Assembly: GCF_029589495.1 (NCBI RefSeq)
Contig: NZ_JAAIVF010000008.1
Span: forward strand, 186,001-250,000
DNA length: 64,000 bases
Direction of reading: 5' to 3'
From: Speluncibacter jeojiensis
Lineage (GTDB): Bacteria; Actinomycetota; Actinomycetes; Mycobacteriales; Mycobacteriaceae
A model generated the notes under the pieces. It was not told the DNA's origin. It saw only the letters and a program-made list of their open reading frames with translations, and ran no database searches. Each line of letters begins with the position of its first letter. Position 1 is the first letter of the stretch. The translations under genes were made by a program, and so were the position numbers. Below are positions 1 through 7,838 of the stretch, piece by piece.

Positions 1-1140
1 GTGACGGTCCCGTTCACCCCGGCGGAGCAGGCGAAGTACGACGAGTTGGACGAGACGGTGACCAAGGAACGTCTCGCGCTGATCCACAAGCACGGGTGTT
101 GCAAGGAGCCGTTCGGCGAGTTCATGCGCGACGTGATGCTGCTCAGCGAGGGTGGGGTGGACCGGGCGACGTGGTCCGCGCGCCGGTACCTGAAGGCGTT
201 CTCGGGTCGCCGGGCGATTCTCGCGGAGAGCCAGGGGAAGCTCGAGACGCTACGGGAGATCGGGGGCGCCCTCGCGACGGGTGGCCGCAGCATCGTGTTC
301 TCCGAGACGAAGGAGTCGGCGAAGGCGGCGGTGGACGCGCTGCTCGAGCAGGGGGCGCCCGCCGCTCCCTACACGAGTGATCTGTCGACCCGGGACCGCG
401 CGGAGCTGCTCGAGCTGTTCAAGAGCGGTGTCATCAGCACCCTCGCGGCACCCCGGGTTCTCGACGAAGGCGTCGACGTTCCCGAGGCCGATGTGGGAAT
501 CATCCTGGCCAGCAGCCGGACTCGGCGACAGATGATTCAGCGCATGGGTCGGGTGATCCGGCCCAAGTCGGACGGGCGGCACGCCTCCTTCCTCGTCCTC
601 TACATCGGTGACAGCAGCGAGGACCCGGACCGCGGCGCGCACGGCACCTTCCTCGAGCAGCTCACCGAGATCGCCTCGGACCTCGTCACTGTCGACGCGG
701 GCGAGGCGCCGACACTCCTCGCCGACTGGTTGACCAGGGCGCCCGAGGCGGCGTCGGCCGCGGCACCGGAGGGAGTCGGGGTCGGTGGCGTCAGCCACCC
801 GACCGACGGCAGCGGCCCCGACGGGGACGTACTCGGAGCGCTGCGGGTTGTCGCGGCGAGCGACGACCCTGCAGTCGGCGACGTACTCCTGGCGTGCCTG
901 GCGGTGCTCGACCCCGACCAGGTCGCGGTGATGCTGCATCGGCTGGGGGCCGCGGGTGTTCCGGTGTCGAGTCCGGCGCGAACCGCGGAGATCCTGGGCA
1001 TGACCACCGCGGACGTCGTCGAGTGCGAGTCCGCGGCGCTCGCCCGGCTCGCGGACGGGGACGTCGCGGCGGTTCTGTCGGACGTCTCTGTCATGGTGAC
1101 GCCCGTCGTCGGCAGTGAACAAGCAGGGAGATTTGCGTGA
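1..1140 (+). CDS. SF2 (DEAD/DEAH, XPB/UvrB-like) helicase, C-terminal part
   Basis: The reading frame is open from the first base, so the gene probably starts left of the window and the GTG at base 1 is likely internal. What remains is the second RecA-like domain of a superfamily 2 helicase. A motif IV-like strand SIVFSETKESA lies at about residues 97-107, motif V around APRVLDEGVDVPEADVGI (150-167), and the motif VI arginine finger QRMGRVIRP at 180-188. The Walker A and DEAD motifs of the first domain are not visible and must lie upstream. The last ~130 residues are Ala/Asp-rich and unrecognised. The stop overlaps the next start (GTGA), so it is translationally coupled to the ParA-like gene. 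Helicase identity is secure; the biological role is not. Confidence 0.85.
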   Translation: MTVPFTPAEQAKYDELDETVTKERLALIHKHGCCKEPFGEFMRDVMLLSEGGVDRATWSARRYLKAFSGRRAILAESQGKLETLREIGGALATGGRSIVFSETKESAKAAVDALLEQGAPAAPYTSDLSTRDRAELLELFKSGVISTLAAPRVLDEGVDVPEADVGIILASSRTRRQMIQRMGRVIRPKSDGRHASFLVLYIGDSSEDPDRGAHGTFLEQLTEIASDLVTVDAGEAPTLLADWLTRAPEAASAAAPEGVGVGGVSHPTDGSGPDGDVLGALRVVAASDDPAVGDVLLACLAVLDPDQVAVMLHRLGAAGVPVSSPARTAEILGMTTADVVECESAALARLADGDVAAVLSDVSVMVTPVVGSEQAGRFA

Positions 1141-1985
1141 CCCACGTCGTGGCGACCATCAACCTCAAGGGTGGGGTGGGGAAGACAACGACCACCGCGG
1201 CGCTCGCCGAGACGCTGTCGGGGGAGTTCGGGCAGCGGGTGCTGCTCATCGACCTGGACCCGCAGACGAACCTGACGATCATGATGATCGGCGAGTCGCG
1301 GTGGGGTGAACTCGATTCGACGGGACGAACACTGGCGACACTGTTCGAGTCCGCGCTGGGTGATCGTCCCGGGCCGGTGGACGTGTCGACGCTGATTCAG
1401 CGGCAGGTGTCGCCGCTATCCTCGGTGACCTCGGTGGACCTGCTGCCGTCGTCGCTACGGCTGATCGAGCTGCAGGACCGGATCACCGACATCGGGGAGG
1501 GTAACACCGAGGTGTTGACGCGGGCGTTGAAGCCGGTGCTCGCGGACTACGACTACGTCCTCATCGACTGCCCGCCGAACCTGGGCGCGATGACGCTCAA
1601 CGGACTGCGGCTCGCCGATGCGTACATCATCCCGACCATCCCGGACGTGATGTCCACGTACGGGATCGGGCCGGTGCAGGAACGGATCCGGCAGTTCGCC
1701 GAGGAGTGGGGAACCAGCATCGTCGAGCTGGGCGTGGTGGTTACCAAGTACCGCAGGGCGTCCGCAGTGCACCGCACCACCGTCGACGACCTGAACCGGA
1801 ACAAGCAGATCTCGATGGTGTTCCCGTCGCTGATCCCGGAGGCGAACCAGATCGCCGCGGCCGCTGAATTCACCGACTTCGGGACGCTGCGCAAGAAGTA
1901 CGGCAACGATGGCCAGTTCACTGTGCTGCGGGAACTGGCACAGGATTTTATCGCGACGACGAAGGTGCGGTTGGCATGGGCGTGA
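1137..1985 (+). CDS. ParA/MinD-family ATPase
   Basis: A 282-residue deviant-Walker ATPase. Walker A is KGGVGKTTT (residues 11-19) with the signature lysine K11. Walker A' is RVLLIDLDPQTN (34-45). Walker B is DYVLIDCPPNLG (139-150). ParA proteins dimerise on ATP and bind DNA non-specifically to move plasmids, chromosomes or protein cargo. The start is GTG at 1137, overlapping the helicase stop, with a GGGAG ribosome-binding site at 1126-1130. No ParB-like DNA-binding protein or parS cluster is visible next door; the next gene encodes an unrecognised 164-residue protein. Position between a helicase and a sigma factor argues against a simple chromosomal segregation locus. It may be the remnant of a plasmid or integrative element, or part of a dedicated module. 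Confidence 0.9.
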   Translation: MTHVVATINLKGGVGKTTTTAALAETLSGEFGQRVLLIDLDPQTNLTIMMIGESRWGELDSTGRTLATLFESALGDRPGPVDVSTLIQRQVSPLSSVTSVDLLPSSLRLIELQDRITDIGEGNTEVLTRALKPVLADYDYVLIDCPPNLGAMTLNGLRLADAYIIPTIPDVMSTYGIGPVQERIRQFAEEWGTSIVELGVVVTKYRRASAVHRTTVDDLNRNKQISMVFPSLIPEANQIAAAAEFTDFGTLRKKYGNDGQFTVLRELAQDFIATTKVRLAWA

Positions 1986-2470
1986 ACGGACAGAACGGCG
2001 GGCTGGATACGGAGTCCCTGCGCCGGCGACGGGCGGTGACCGAGGCCGAGACGTCGTTGGTGTCCCTCGTCGGTGTGAATCCGGCTGCGGGGGAGGCGTT
2101 GTCGCGACTCGTCCACGTGATCGCGGCGGAGGCGGCGCGGACACCGCGGTTCGCGAAGGCCCTCGCTGACGCATTGGGCTCGGGCACGTCGGCGGCTCCG
2201 GCCACCGCACGGACGGCCTCGAAGCCGGCGTCACGGTCCAAACGGTCGAGGGGGCTCCTGGATCCGTTCGCGGTATTCGAAGTGTCCGGAGAGGCGGGCC
2301 TGAGGGCACGGCTGGGCACCCTGACCGGCGACCAACTCAAGGACATCATCGCCGAGCAGGGCATGAACCACGATGGCGCCGCGATGCGGTGGAAGACGCC
2401 GTCACGGCTCATGGATCGGATCGTCGAGCGGGTGCAGGCGCGGTCGACGAAGGGCGACGTACTCAGATAG
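1976..2470 (+). CDS. Unrecognised 164-residue protein, partner of the ParA-like ATPase
   Basis: The ATG start overlaps the ParA-like gene by 10 bases, so the two are almost certainly co-translated. I recognise no family. The N-terminal ~75 residues are Arg/Ala-rich and helix-forming, followed by a Ser/Thr/Ala/Lys-rich linker (about 75-95). A compact C-terminal part contains LTGDQLKDIIAEQGM and WKTPSRLMDRIVERV (about residues 121-155). The second half has the look of a SAP/HeH-like or Rho-N-like DNA-binding helical fold, but that is inference. A ParB-like adaptor role would fit the position and basic character. No signal peptide or membrane segment. Confidence 0.75.
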   Translation: MGVNGQNGGLDTESLRRRRAVTEAETSLVSLVGVNPAAGEALSRLVHVIAAEAARTPRFAKALADALGSGTSAAPATARTASKPASRSKRSRGLLDPFAVFEVSGEAGLRARLGTLTGDQLKDIIAEQGMNHDGAAMRWKTPSRLMDRIVERVQARSTKGDVLR

Positions 2471-2480
2471 GGGGCCGGCC

Positions 2481-3887
2481 GTGTTCGTGAAGTTCGAGGG
2501 TGATGACGGGCAGCTGATCCTCCACGACGGATTCGTGTGGATCACCCGCGAGAACCTACCTGCGAGTGCTGGATTCCGGCACGCGACCGATCCCCGTCGC
2601 GCACCCTTGCGCGCGATCGAGATGCTGACCGTGTTCCGTGGCGCCACCGCGCGCCCGGCGTGCGCACACGTCCTCGCGCGAGGTGACAGTGGCCGGGTAC
2701 GGTGCACCGGCACCGTGTGCGACGGCCCGGGTGGGGTGCGGTTCGGTGCCGGCGGCGCGGTGCTCGACGAGTTGGTCGCGTCGTTCACTGATCTCGGTGT
2801 CGAGGTGCGGGAGGTGTTCCCGAGGCGGTCGCGGCCGCCGCGTCAGGGAATTCTGATCGACCACGTCGATTTGCAGGAGGAAGACGATCCGCCGGCCGTC
2901 GACACTGTCGACTGGTACCTGACGCGCATACGGCGGATTGACCTGCTCGGAGCCGAGGAGGAGGTCGAACTCGCTCAGCGCATCGAGGTGGGCCTCTACG
3001 CGGACGAACTACTAACTGCGGCGGAGGAACGAGGTGAGACACTTCCTGCTTCCGTAAGTGGGGATCTCCGCTGGCTTGTCCGCGACGGTGCCCGAGCTCG
3101 AAACCACCTGATCGAGGCGAACCTTCGACTCGTCGTCCATTCCGCGCGGGCGTACCAGGGCCGCGGACTCGATCTTCCCGACCTCATCCAGGACGGCAAC
3201 ACCGGCCTGATGCGGGCAGTCGAGAAGTTCGACTACGCGCAAGGCAACAAGTTCTCAACCTACGCAACGTGGTGGATCAGGCAGGCGATCACACGCGGCA
3301 TTGCAGACAAGGCGCGGAGCGTGCGGCTGCCGGTCCACGTGGTCGATGATGTCATCCGCCTCAACAGGTTGCGCGACGAGTCCGAGGAAATCGGAGGTCG
3401 TGAGGCGACCGACTCGGAGATCGCGGTTGCCGCTGACATGGATGTCGACAAGGTTCGCCAGCTGGATAGCTGGTCGATCCCTGTGGAAAGCCTTGACAGC
3501 GTGATCGGTTCAGAGATGGGGGTGCCGTCGCCCGCGGCGACGGATGAACCGAAGTTCGACATTGAAGACGAGGCCGTCGAGGGTCTCGAAGTGATCTTTC
3601 GGGATGGACTTCGCCGCGAGCTGGAGGCGATGTTCGGCTTTCTCACCGACCGTGAAGCAGCCGTGATCGCGCTACGACAGGGATTCGTCAGCCGACTCCC
3701 CGGCTCGTGGCACGGGCTCGAGGCGGGAACGCTGGACGGGGAGCCGCGCACCCTTGACGAGATCGGCCGGATCTACGGCGTCACCCGAGAGCGGATCCGT
3801 CAGATCGAGGCCAAGACAATGAAACGACTTCGAGAAGAGAGCGGGCTGGCGGACGCGCTGTGGACCTACCTCGACCTGATCGAATAG
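2481..3887 (+). CDS. Sigma-70 factor (group 2, SigA-like) with an extra N-terminal DUF4429/PH-like domain
   Basis: Start chosen at GTG 2481, 10 bases after the previous stop, with a GGGGG stretch (2470-2474) as ribosome-binding site; this gives 468 residues. Residues 1-110 are not sigma: they form a beta-rich domain (strands near LILHDGFVWITREN and APLRAIEMLTVFRG) that resembles DUF4429/PH-like domains. Sigma region 1.2 starts near 143 (DWYLTRIRRIDLL). Region 2 is complete (ARNHLIEANLRLVVHSARAY, DLIQDGNTGLMRAVEKFD, NKFSTYATWWIRQAI, about 206-270). The region 4.2 helix-turn-helix TLDEIGRIYGVTRERIRQIE lies at about 423-442. A short insertion sits just before region 4.2 (about 407-420). It probably directs RNA polymerase to a restricted promoter set. 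Fusion of this N-terminal domain to a sigma factor is the odd point. Confidence 0.88.
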   Translation: MFVKFEGDDGQLILHDGFVWITRENLPASAGFRHATDPRRAPLRAIEMLTVFRGATARPACAHVLARGDSGRVRCTGTVCDGPGGVRFGAGGAVLDELVASFTDLGVEVREVFPRRSRPPRQGILIDHVDLQEEDDPPAVDTVDWYLTRIRRIDLLGAEEEVELAQRIEVGLYADELLTAAEERGETLPASVSGDLRWLVRDGARARNHLIEANLRLVVHSARAYQGRGLDLPDLIQDGNTGLMRAVEKFDYAQGNKFSTYATWWIRQAITRGIADKARSVRLPVHVVDDVIRLNRLRDESEEIGGREATDSEIAVAADMDVDKVRQLDSWSIPVESLDSVIGSEMGVPSPAATDEPKFDIEDEAVEGLEVIFRDGLRRELEAMFGFLTDREAAVIALRQGFVSRLPGSWHGLEAGTLDGEPRTLDEIGRIYGVTRERIRQIEAKTMKRLREESGLADALWTYLDLIE

Positions 3888-3899
3888 GGGACAGCCCCG

Positions 3900-4574
3900 T
3901 CACCAAGCCTCGAATCGTGCATGCACTTCAGCTTGGAGCGTGATGTTCTCCGGCTTGATTCTCGAGGAGTCATCTCCGGAGCCCCCGGCCTGATATGCGC
4001 GAGCACCCATCGAGTTGCCACCGCTCGCCCCGACGCCCAACATTCCGCGATCGGCGATGGCCACGGGGTTGATTGTGCTGCGACCGATACTGGCTGCGTA
4101 GGTTTTCGCTTTCGCCATTGCGTCACGCACAGCGAGATCGCGCACCTGCATGACGTGTTTGGCTCGACTGCGGGTCGTCAGCGCCCAGTCGAAATGCCCA
4201 ATGCTTACCCCTTCGGTGCTGGAGTGCGAACTAACGAAGGCGTCGATTGCGGCGAGCCTGCTGAACTTCACTTCGATGGCTGCCGAAGCTCGATAGACGT
4301 ACGGCAGCTGCTCGCCGTCCGAATTGTACGGTCGGTGTCGAGACTGCCTGGTCTGGTCGAGGGACCACCAATTGACGGGACCGTGCGCGCTGTCATGGAG
4401 TGCCGTGATCTTGCGGCTCAGCTCCTGGACGAGTTGGGCGGTCGGCGCCCCTGCACGTTCGGCGGTGGGGCCATCGAACTGGACAGACAGCGAAATCGTG
4501 CAACGTTCAGGCGCATACGTGGCTTCGCCGTGTCCGGCGACGGTGACGGTGACGGTGACAGGGCTGGTGTGCAT
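3900..4574 (-). CDS. SIMPL domain (DUF541) protein
   Basis: A 224-residue protein with the SIMPL/DUF541 layout: an N-terminal strand VTVTVAGHGEATYAPERC, a central variable part, and the C-terminal block VRDLAVRDAMAKAKTYAASI followed by the typical Gly-rich loop region and a final strand. Family members include BP26 of Brucella and IRAK-associated SIMPL; in bacteria most are envelope or periplasmic proteins of unclear function that form ring-like assemblies. Here no classical signal peptide is evident, so it may be cytoplasmic. It ends 12 bases from the sigma factor gene in convergent orientation and lies on the same strand as, but 240 bases downstream of, the Z1 gene, so it may have its own promoter. 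Confidence 0.8.
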   Translation of the reverse strand: MHTSPVTVTVTVAGHGEATYAPERCTISLSVQFDGPTAERAGAPTAQLVQELSRKITALHDSAHGPVNWWSLDQTRQSRHRPYNSDGEQLPYVYRASAAIEVKFSRLAAIDAFVSSHSSTEGVSIGHFDWALTTRSRAKHVMQVRDLAVRDAMAKAKTYAASIGRSTINPVAIADRGMLGVGASGGNSMGARAYQAGGSGDDSSRIKPENITLQAEVHARFEAW

Positions 4575-4688
4575 AGCTCAGTAGTGTGCCAGCAGGGCGA
4601 GGTGCGAATGTGAGGGGACATTGACCCGGGACAGTTCCGCAGGGATGGGTGGGTCCGAGGGAATTCCACAGCTTAGGGATCCGCGCCA

Positions 4689-4708
4689 GCGGCCGCTTGT
4701 ACGGCCGC
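4689..4708. terminator. GC-rich hairpin between the Z1 and SIMPL genes
   Basis: A perfect 7-bp inverted repeat, GCGGCCG / CGGCCGC, with a 6-base loop CTTGTA. It lies 107 bases downstream of the Z1 stop and 115 bases upstream of the SIMPL start. No T-run follows on the minus strand, as is common for actinobacterial terminators. It could end the MORC/Z1 operon transcript. The rest of the 4575-4815 gap shows no gene. Confidence 0.45.
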
Positions 4709-4815
4709 GGGCGGTGCGGTGACGGCCCCTGCATGGGCGCTGGCGCGGGCGCCATGGAGGACACGCTGTACTCAACGCGAGCACGGGTCAAGGTCCTCGT
4801 GCGAGGTGACGTGAC

Positions 4816-7800
4816 TCAGATCCTGTCAGAGTCCTCGACCGTAACCTGGTCCGACTTGTCCGCGACAACAACGGTGTATTGGATGAGGTCACGTTTGCTG
4901 CGGACGGATCGATCAGGAACACGGAGGGAAATGAGTCCGACAACGTCCTCGCGGGTGACAGGAGTCTTCTCGTTATCGTCGGCCTGATCAGCAACGAGCG
5001 AGATGATGACGACCCCGCGTTTGTCGCTGCGACCGATGGGCGCGACGTTCGTTCCTTCCGAGATCGGTCCGGCAGCAAGGATGTTCCTCTTGCTCTCACC
5101 GGTGAAGTCGATACGTGGGGCGGCACGACGTGCGCGCTTGAACACCGGCGCCGCGACGTCGAGCTCGCCAAACCCGAGGGTACGTCCCGGGGTGTGGCGC
5201 TGCGGCCACACAATCGCCCAGTCTTCGATCCGTGCCTTCTCTGTCGCCGAGGAGATGAAGGCACGAAGGGGATTGATGACACTCGAATAGTCGGCGTGCC
5301 AGGAAAGCTGGTCGAAGAGGGCGAGGAAATCCGCTGCAGGGATGATTCCGAGTTTGACGGGCTGCGACAGCCGGGCCCCATTGTCGGTGTACGGAAGCTC
5401 TGCGTCCTGAGTCGCGCGTGCGAGCAGCGGGATGATCACAGTGTCTAGATTCGCCTGATTCTCGGCCTTCTGCGTCCGTGACGGAATCGATGACAGCTGG
5501 TGGAAGGTGCCGACAGAGCCACGCGACGCGACCACGGCATTGAACATCTTGTTGCGCGCCGTGGGTTTTAGCCACGGCAGATGCTGGCTGACGAGTGGCG
5601 GAATCTGTCGTGGCTCGACGATGGGCTTGCCGTCTTCGTCGACCCCTGCGTACTTTCCGAGTTCGTCGCGGAAGGCTTCCTCGTCGAGGAGAAGTGCCTC
5701 GAAGGCCTCGTAGAGATCAGCTTGGTTGTCGCGCCGGATATAGAGGCGCACGAGATCGCGGTACCCATCACGGAAGCCGAACCATCGGCCGGCCTGCATG
5801 AGGGTATCGGCCTGGCCGGCCTTGCGGCGGAAGTAGGAGACGGTGAGCCCCTCGACGGTGAATCCGCGGCTCAGTTTCGTACCACCGACTAGAACACGCC
5901 ACACCTTGCCGGCATCGAAATCGAGGGCTTGCTGCTGGCTCTGAACGCTCGTATCCGAGTTGACGATGAGGATCGGGTCATTGCCGCCGCTCGTCATCTC
6001 CGCGTACGCCGTCGCGATGTAGGGCTTGATCTCGTCAAACGTCACAGGCACCGGGCCGTCGGCGCGACCCCGCATGACCGGGAGGAAGTCGTTGTCGAAC
6101 TGTCGACGCAGACGCGAGAGTCCCTCGCCCGAGGTGAACTTACCTGTGTTCCACAGTGAGCGGACGAGTATGGCCGCATCGTAGTGGGCGGCGTTGCCGG
6201 TCTCTTCGTGAACAAGCATCGTGTGATGGCGGTAGGTCTTCTGGCCGGCTTTCGGTCCAGTATTGATGTGCGCGGACTCGCGATACTTCTTAATCGCTCC
6301 GCTCAGGACCCAGGCGTCCAATGCCTCGCGCAGCTCGGCCTTGCGGCGGTCCTCGTCGGAGTCGGGATCGCCTTCGAGTGGGCGCACGTAGGCCAGTTCG
6401 TTCGATGTCGCTACCGTTTTCGGAACGTTCTCCCGGCCCGAATCGATATCGTGGAATTCCTGGACTCCCATGTATCCAGCAGGTCGGGGAAGTGAAAGGA
6501 CGAAGTCCGAGGGGAATAGGTCTCGCTCATCGTCGGGGTCGATGAAGACGTTGGCGAACGGAGTTGCCGTATATCCGATGTACTGAGCGCGGGGGACTAT
6601 CTGGATCATCTCGGTGATGAGTTCGTTGATCGTCGTGCGTACCTTGGACTTCTTCGGGTCCTTGGTGTTGACCGATGCGAGATCCGACTCGTCGTCGATT
6701 ATCAGCGCCGGCAGTTCACTCAACAGCGACTGGAGTGGCTTGAGGTCCTTGATGAGCTTCTTGAGCGGCGCCGAGTTCTTCTTCACGACAACGACGTAGG
6801 CGTCGGTATGGAAGAGGTTCTCAGGGGCATGGAGCGGCTTCGTCTTGTCGTGCCGCTCGTAGCGCAGCTGCGACATACCCTGGGGCAGGCTCTTGTAGTC
6901 GGAGTGATGTGTGGTGACCCGACGAATGCGTGCGACGCCGGGCTGGTCGAGCGCGACGTCGGTGTGGCGGACGAACCTGTTCGCGAGCCAGTCCTCGTCC
7001 TGCTGGTAGTCCAGACCCTTCGCTACAGCGGGGTCGGTCGGGTCCTGTCCCGCAAGAACGTTCTCGACACCCATGAGCTCCATATCGATCCGACGCTGGG
7101 TCTGGGCACGGAGGATTTCGATGGTGCCGGTCATGACAACCACAAGCCGGTAGCCGGCATCGATCGCCTTGGCGATGACGCCCGTGAAGTTCGCGGTCTT
7201 GCCGCTCTGGACGTATCCGACCACTAGCCCTTTCGTCTGCTTGACCTCACTGCGAGTTGGATCGGTGAGGCGCTCGACAATCGAGTCGCTGCTCTGGTCC
7301 AGAGTGGTGATGGACGACGCCTCCCACCCCTTTACCTCGGCAAGGTAGCTCTTGTAGTTGGTCCAGTAGAGGCTGCTGCGCTGTCCGCGAGCTTTCTCGT
7401 ACCACGGTTCGAACTCCTTCGAGATAACGACAGTGCCCTCCCGGTAAACCGGGATCACTGTCCGAAGGAACTCCTCGAACGCCGTCGACAACCCGAGTGC
7501 GGCGACGACCGCTTGCCGACGGGTGACCGTTCCGGCGACGGCCTCGGTGCCGTCCGCGGCCACCAGTGTGAATGCGGAGCTGGCATCCCATTTCGCGAAC
7601 GCCAGCCGCAATCCGATCATTGCGTTGCTGTCGGTCGGTGCGTGCTCAAGGAAACGGACGAGATCGGCTTCCGAGAAGTCCTCACCCGAGAAAGCCAGCA
7701 GCACAGGAAACAGAGCCCGAGGCTCTTGTTCGGCAAATCCGGGAAGAGCGTTGCGGAGCGCAGTGGCCAGGTTCTGATCGATGGGAAGCACTGTTGTCAT
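4816..7800 (-). CDS. Z1 domain ATPase of an mza-like defence module
   Basis: Start set at ATG 7800 because a GGAGG site lies 4 bases upstream and the in-frame extension to 8562 only overlaps the next gene; this gives 994 residues. It is an SF2-type ATPase with a central Z1 domain. The P-loop is GYVQSGKTAN (195-204), the Walker B-like motif DDESD (369-373), motif III-like GYTATPFANVF (409-419). A helicase C-like part has LVGGTKLSRGFTVEGL (637-652) and QAGRWFGFR (669-677). Z1 proteins occur beside MORC/MutL-type GHKL ATPases in restriction-like systems (Iyer, Aravind and colleagues) and in the mza antiphage system. It is preceded by the GHKL gene, 38 bases apart on the same strand, so one operon. 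The usual DUF4420 PD-(D/E)XK and AIPR partners are absent here. Confidence 0.9.
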   Translation of the reverse strand: MTTVLPIDQNLATALRNALPGFAEQEPRALFPVLLAFSGEDFSEADLVRFLEHAPTDSNAMIGLRLAFAKWDASSAFTLVAADGTEAVAGTVTRRQAVVAALGLSTAFEEFLRTVIPVYREGTVVISKEFEPWYEKARGQRSSLYWTNYKSYLAEVKGWEASSITTLDQSSDSIVERLTDPTRSEVKQTKGLVVGYVQSGKTANFTGVIAKAIDAGYRLVVVMTGTIEILRAQTQRRIDMELMGVENVLAGQDPTDPAVAKGLDYQQDEDWLANRFVRHTDVALDQPGVARIRRVTTHHSDYKSLPQGMSQLRYERHDKTKPLHAPENLFHTDAYVVVVKKNSAPLKKLIKDLKPLQSLLSELPALIIDDESDLASVNTKDPKKSKVRTTINELITEMIQIVPRAQYIGYTATPFANVFIDPDDERDLFPSDFVLSLPRPAGYMGVQEFHDIDSGRENVPKTVATSNELAYVRPLEGDPDSDEDRRKAELREALDAWVLSGAIKKYRESAHINTGPKAGQKTYRHHTMLVHEETGNAAHYDAAILVRSLWNTGKFTSGEGLSRLRRQFDNDFLPVMRGRADGPVPVTFDEIKPYIATAYAEMTSGGNDPILIVNSDTSVQSQQQALDFDAGKVWRVLVGGTKLSRGFTVEGLTVSYFRRKAGQADTLMQAGRWFGFRDGYRDLVRLYIRRDNQADLYEAFEALLLDEEAFRDELGKYAGVDEDGKPIVEPRQIPPLVSQHLPWLKPTARNKMFNAVVASRGSVGTFHQLSSIPSRTQKAENQANLDTVIIPLLARATQDAELPYTDNGARLSQPVKLGIIPAADFLALFDQLSWHADYSSVINPLRAFISSATEKARIEDWAIVWPQRHTPGRTLGFGELDVAAPVFKRARRAAPRIDFTGESKRNILAAGPISEGTNVAPIGRSDKRGVVIISLVADQADDNEKTPVTREDVVGLISLRVPDRSVRSKRDLIQYTVVVADKSDQVTVEDSDRI

Positions 7801-7838
7801 TCGTCCTCCACGGGTACTCGTACGGGTTCCTTCGACGG

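Noticed and set aside
1137-1985. Plasmid or chromosome partition locus (parAB-parS)
   Set aside because: No ParB and no clustered parS-like palindromes are visible; the partner gene is unrelated.
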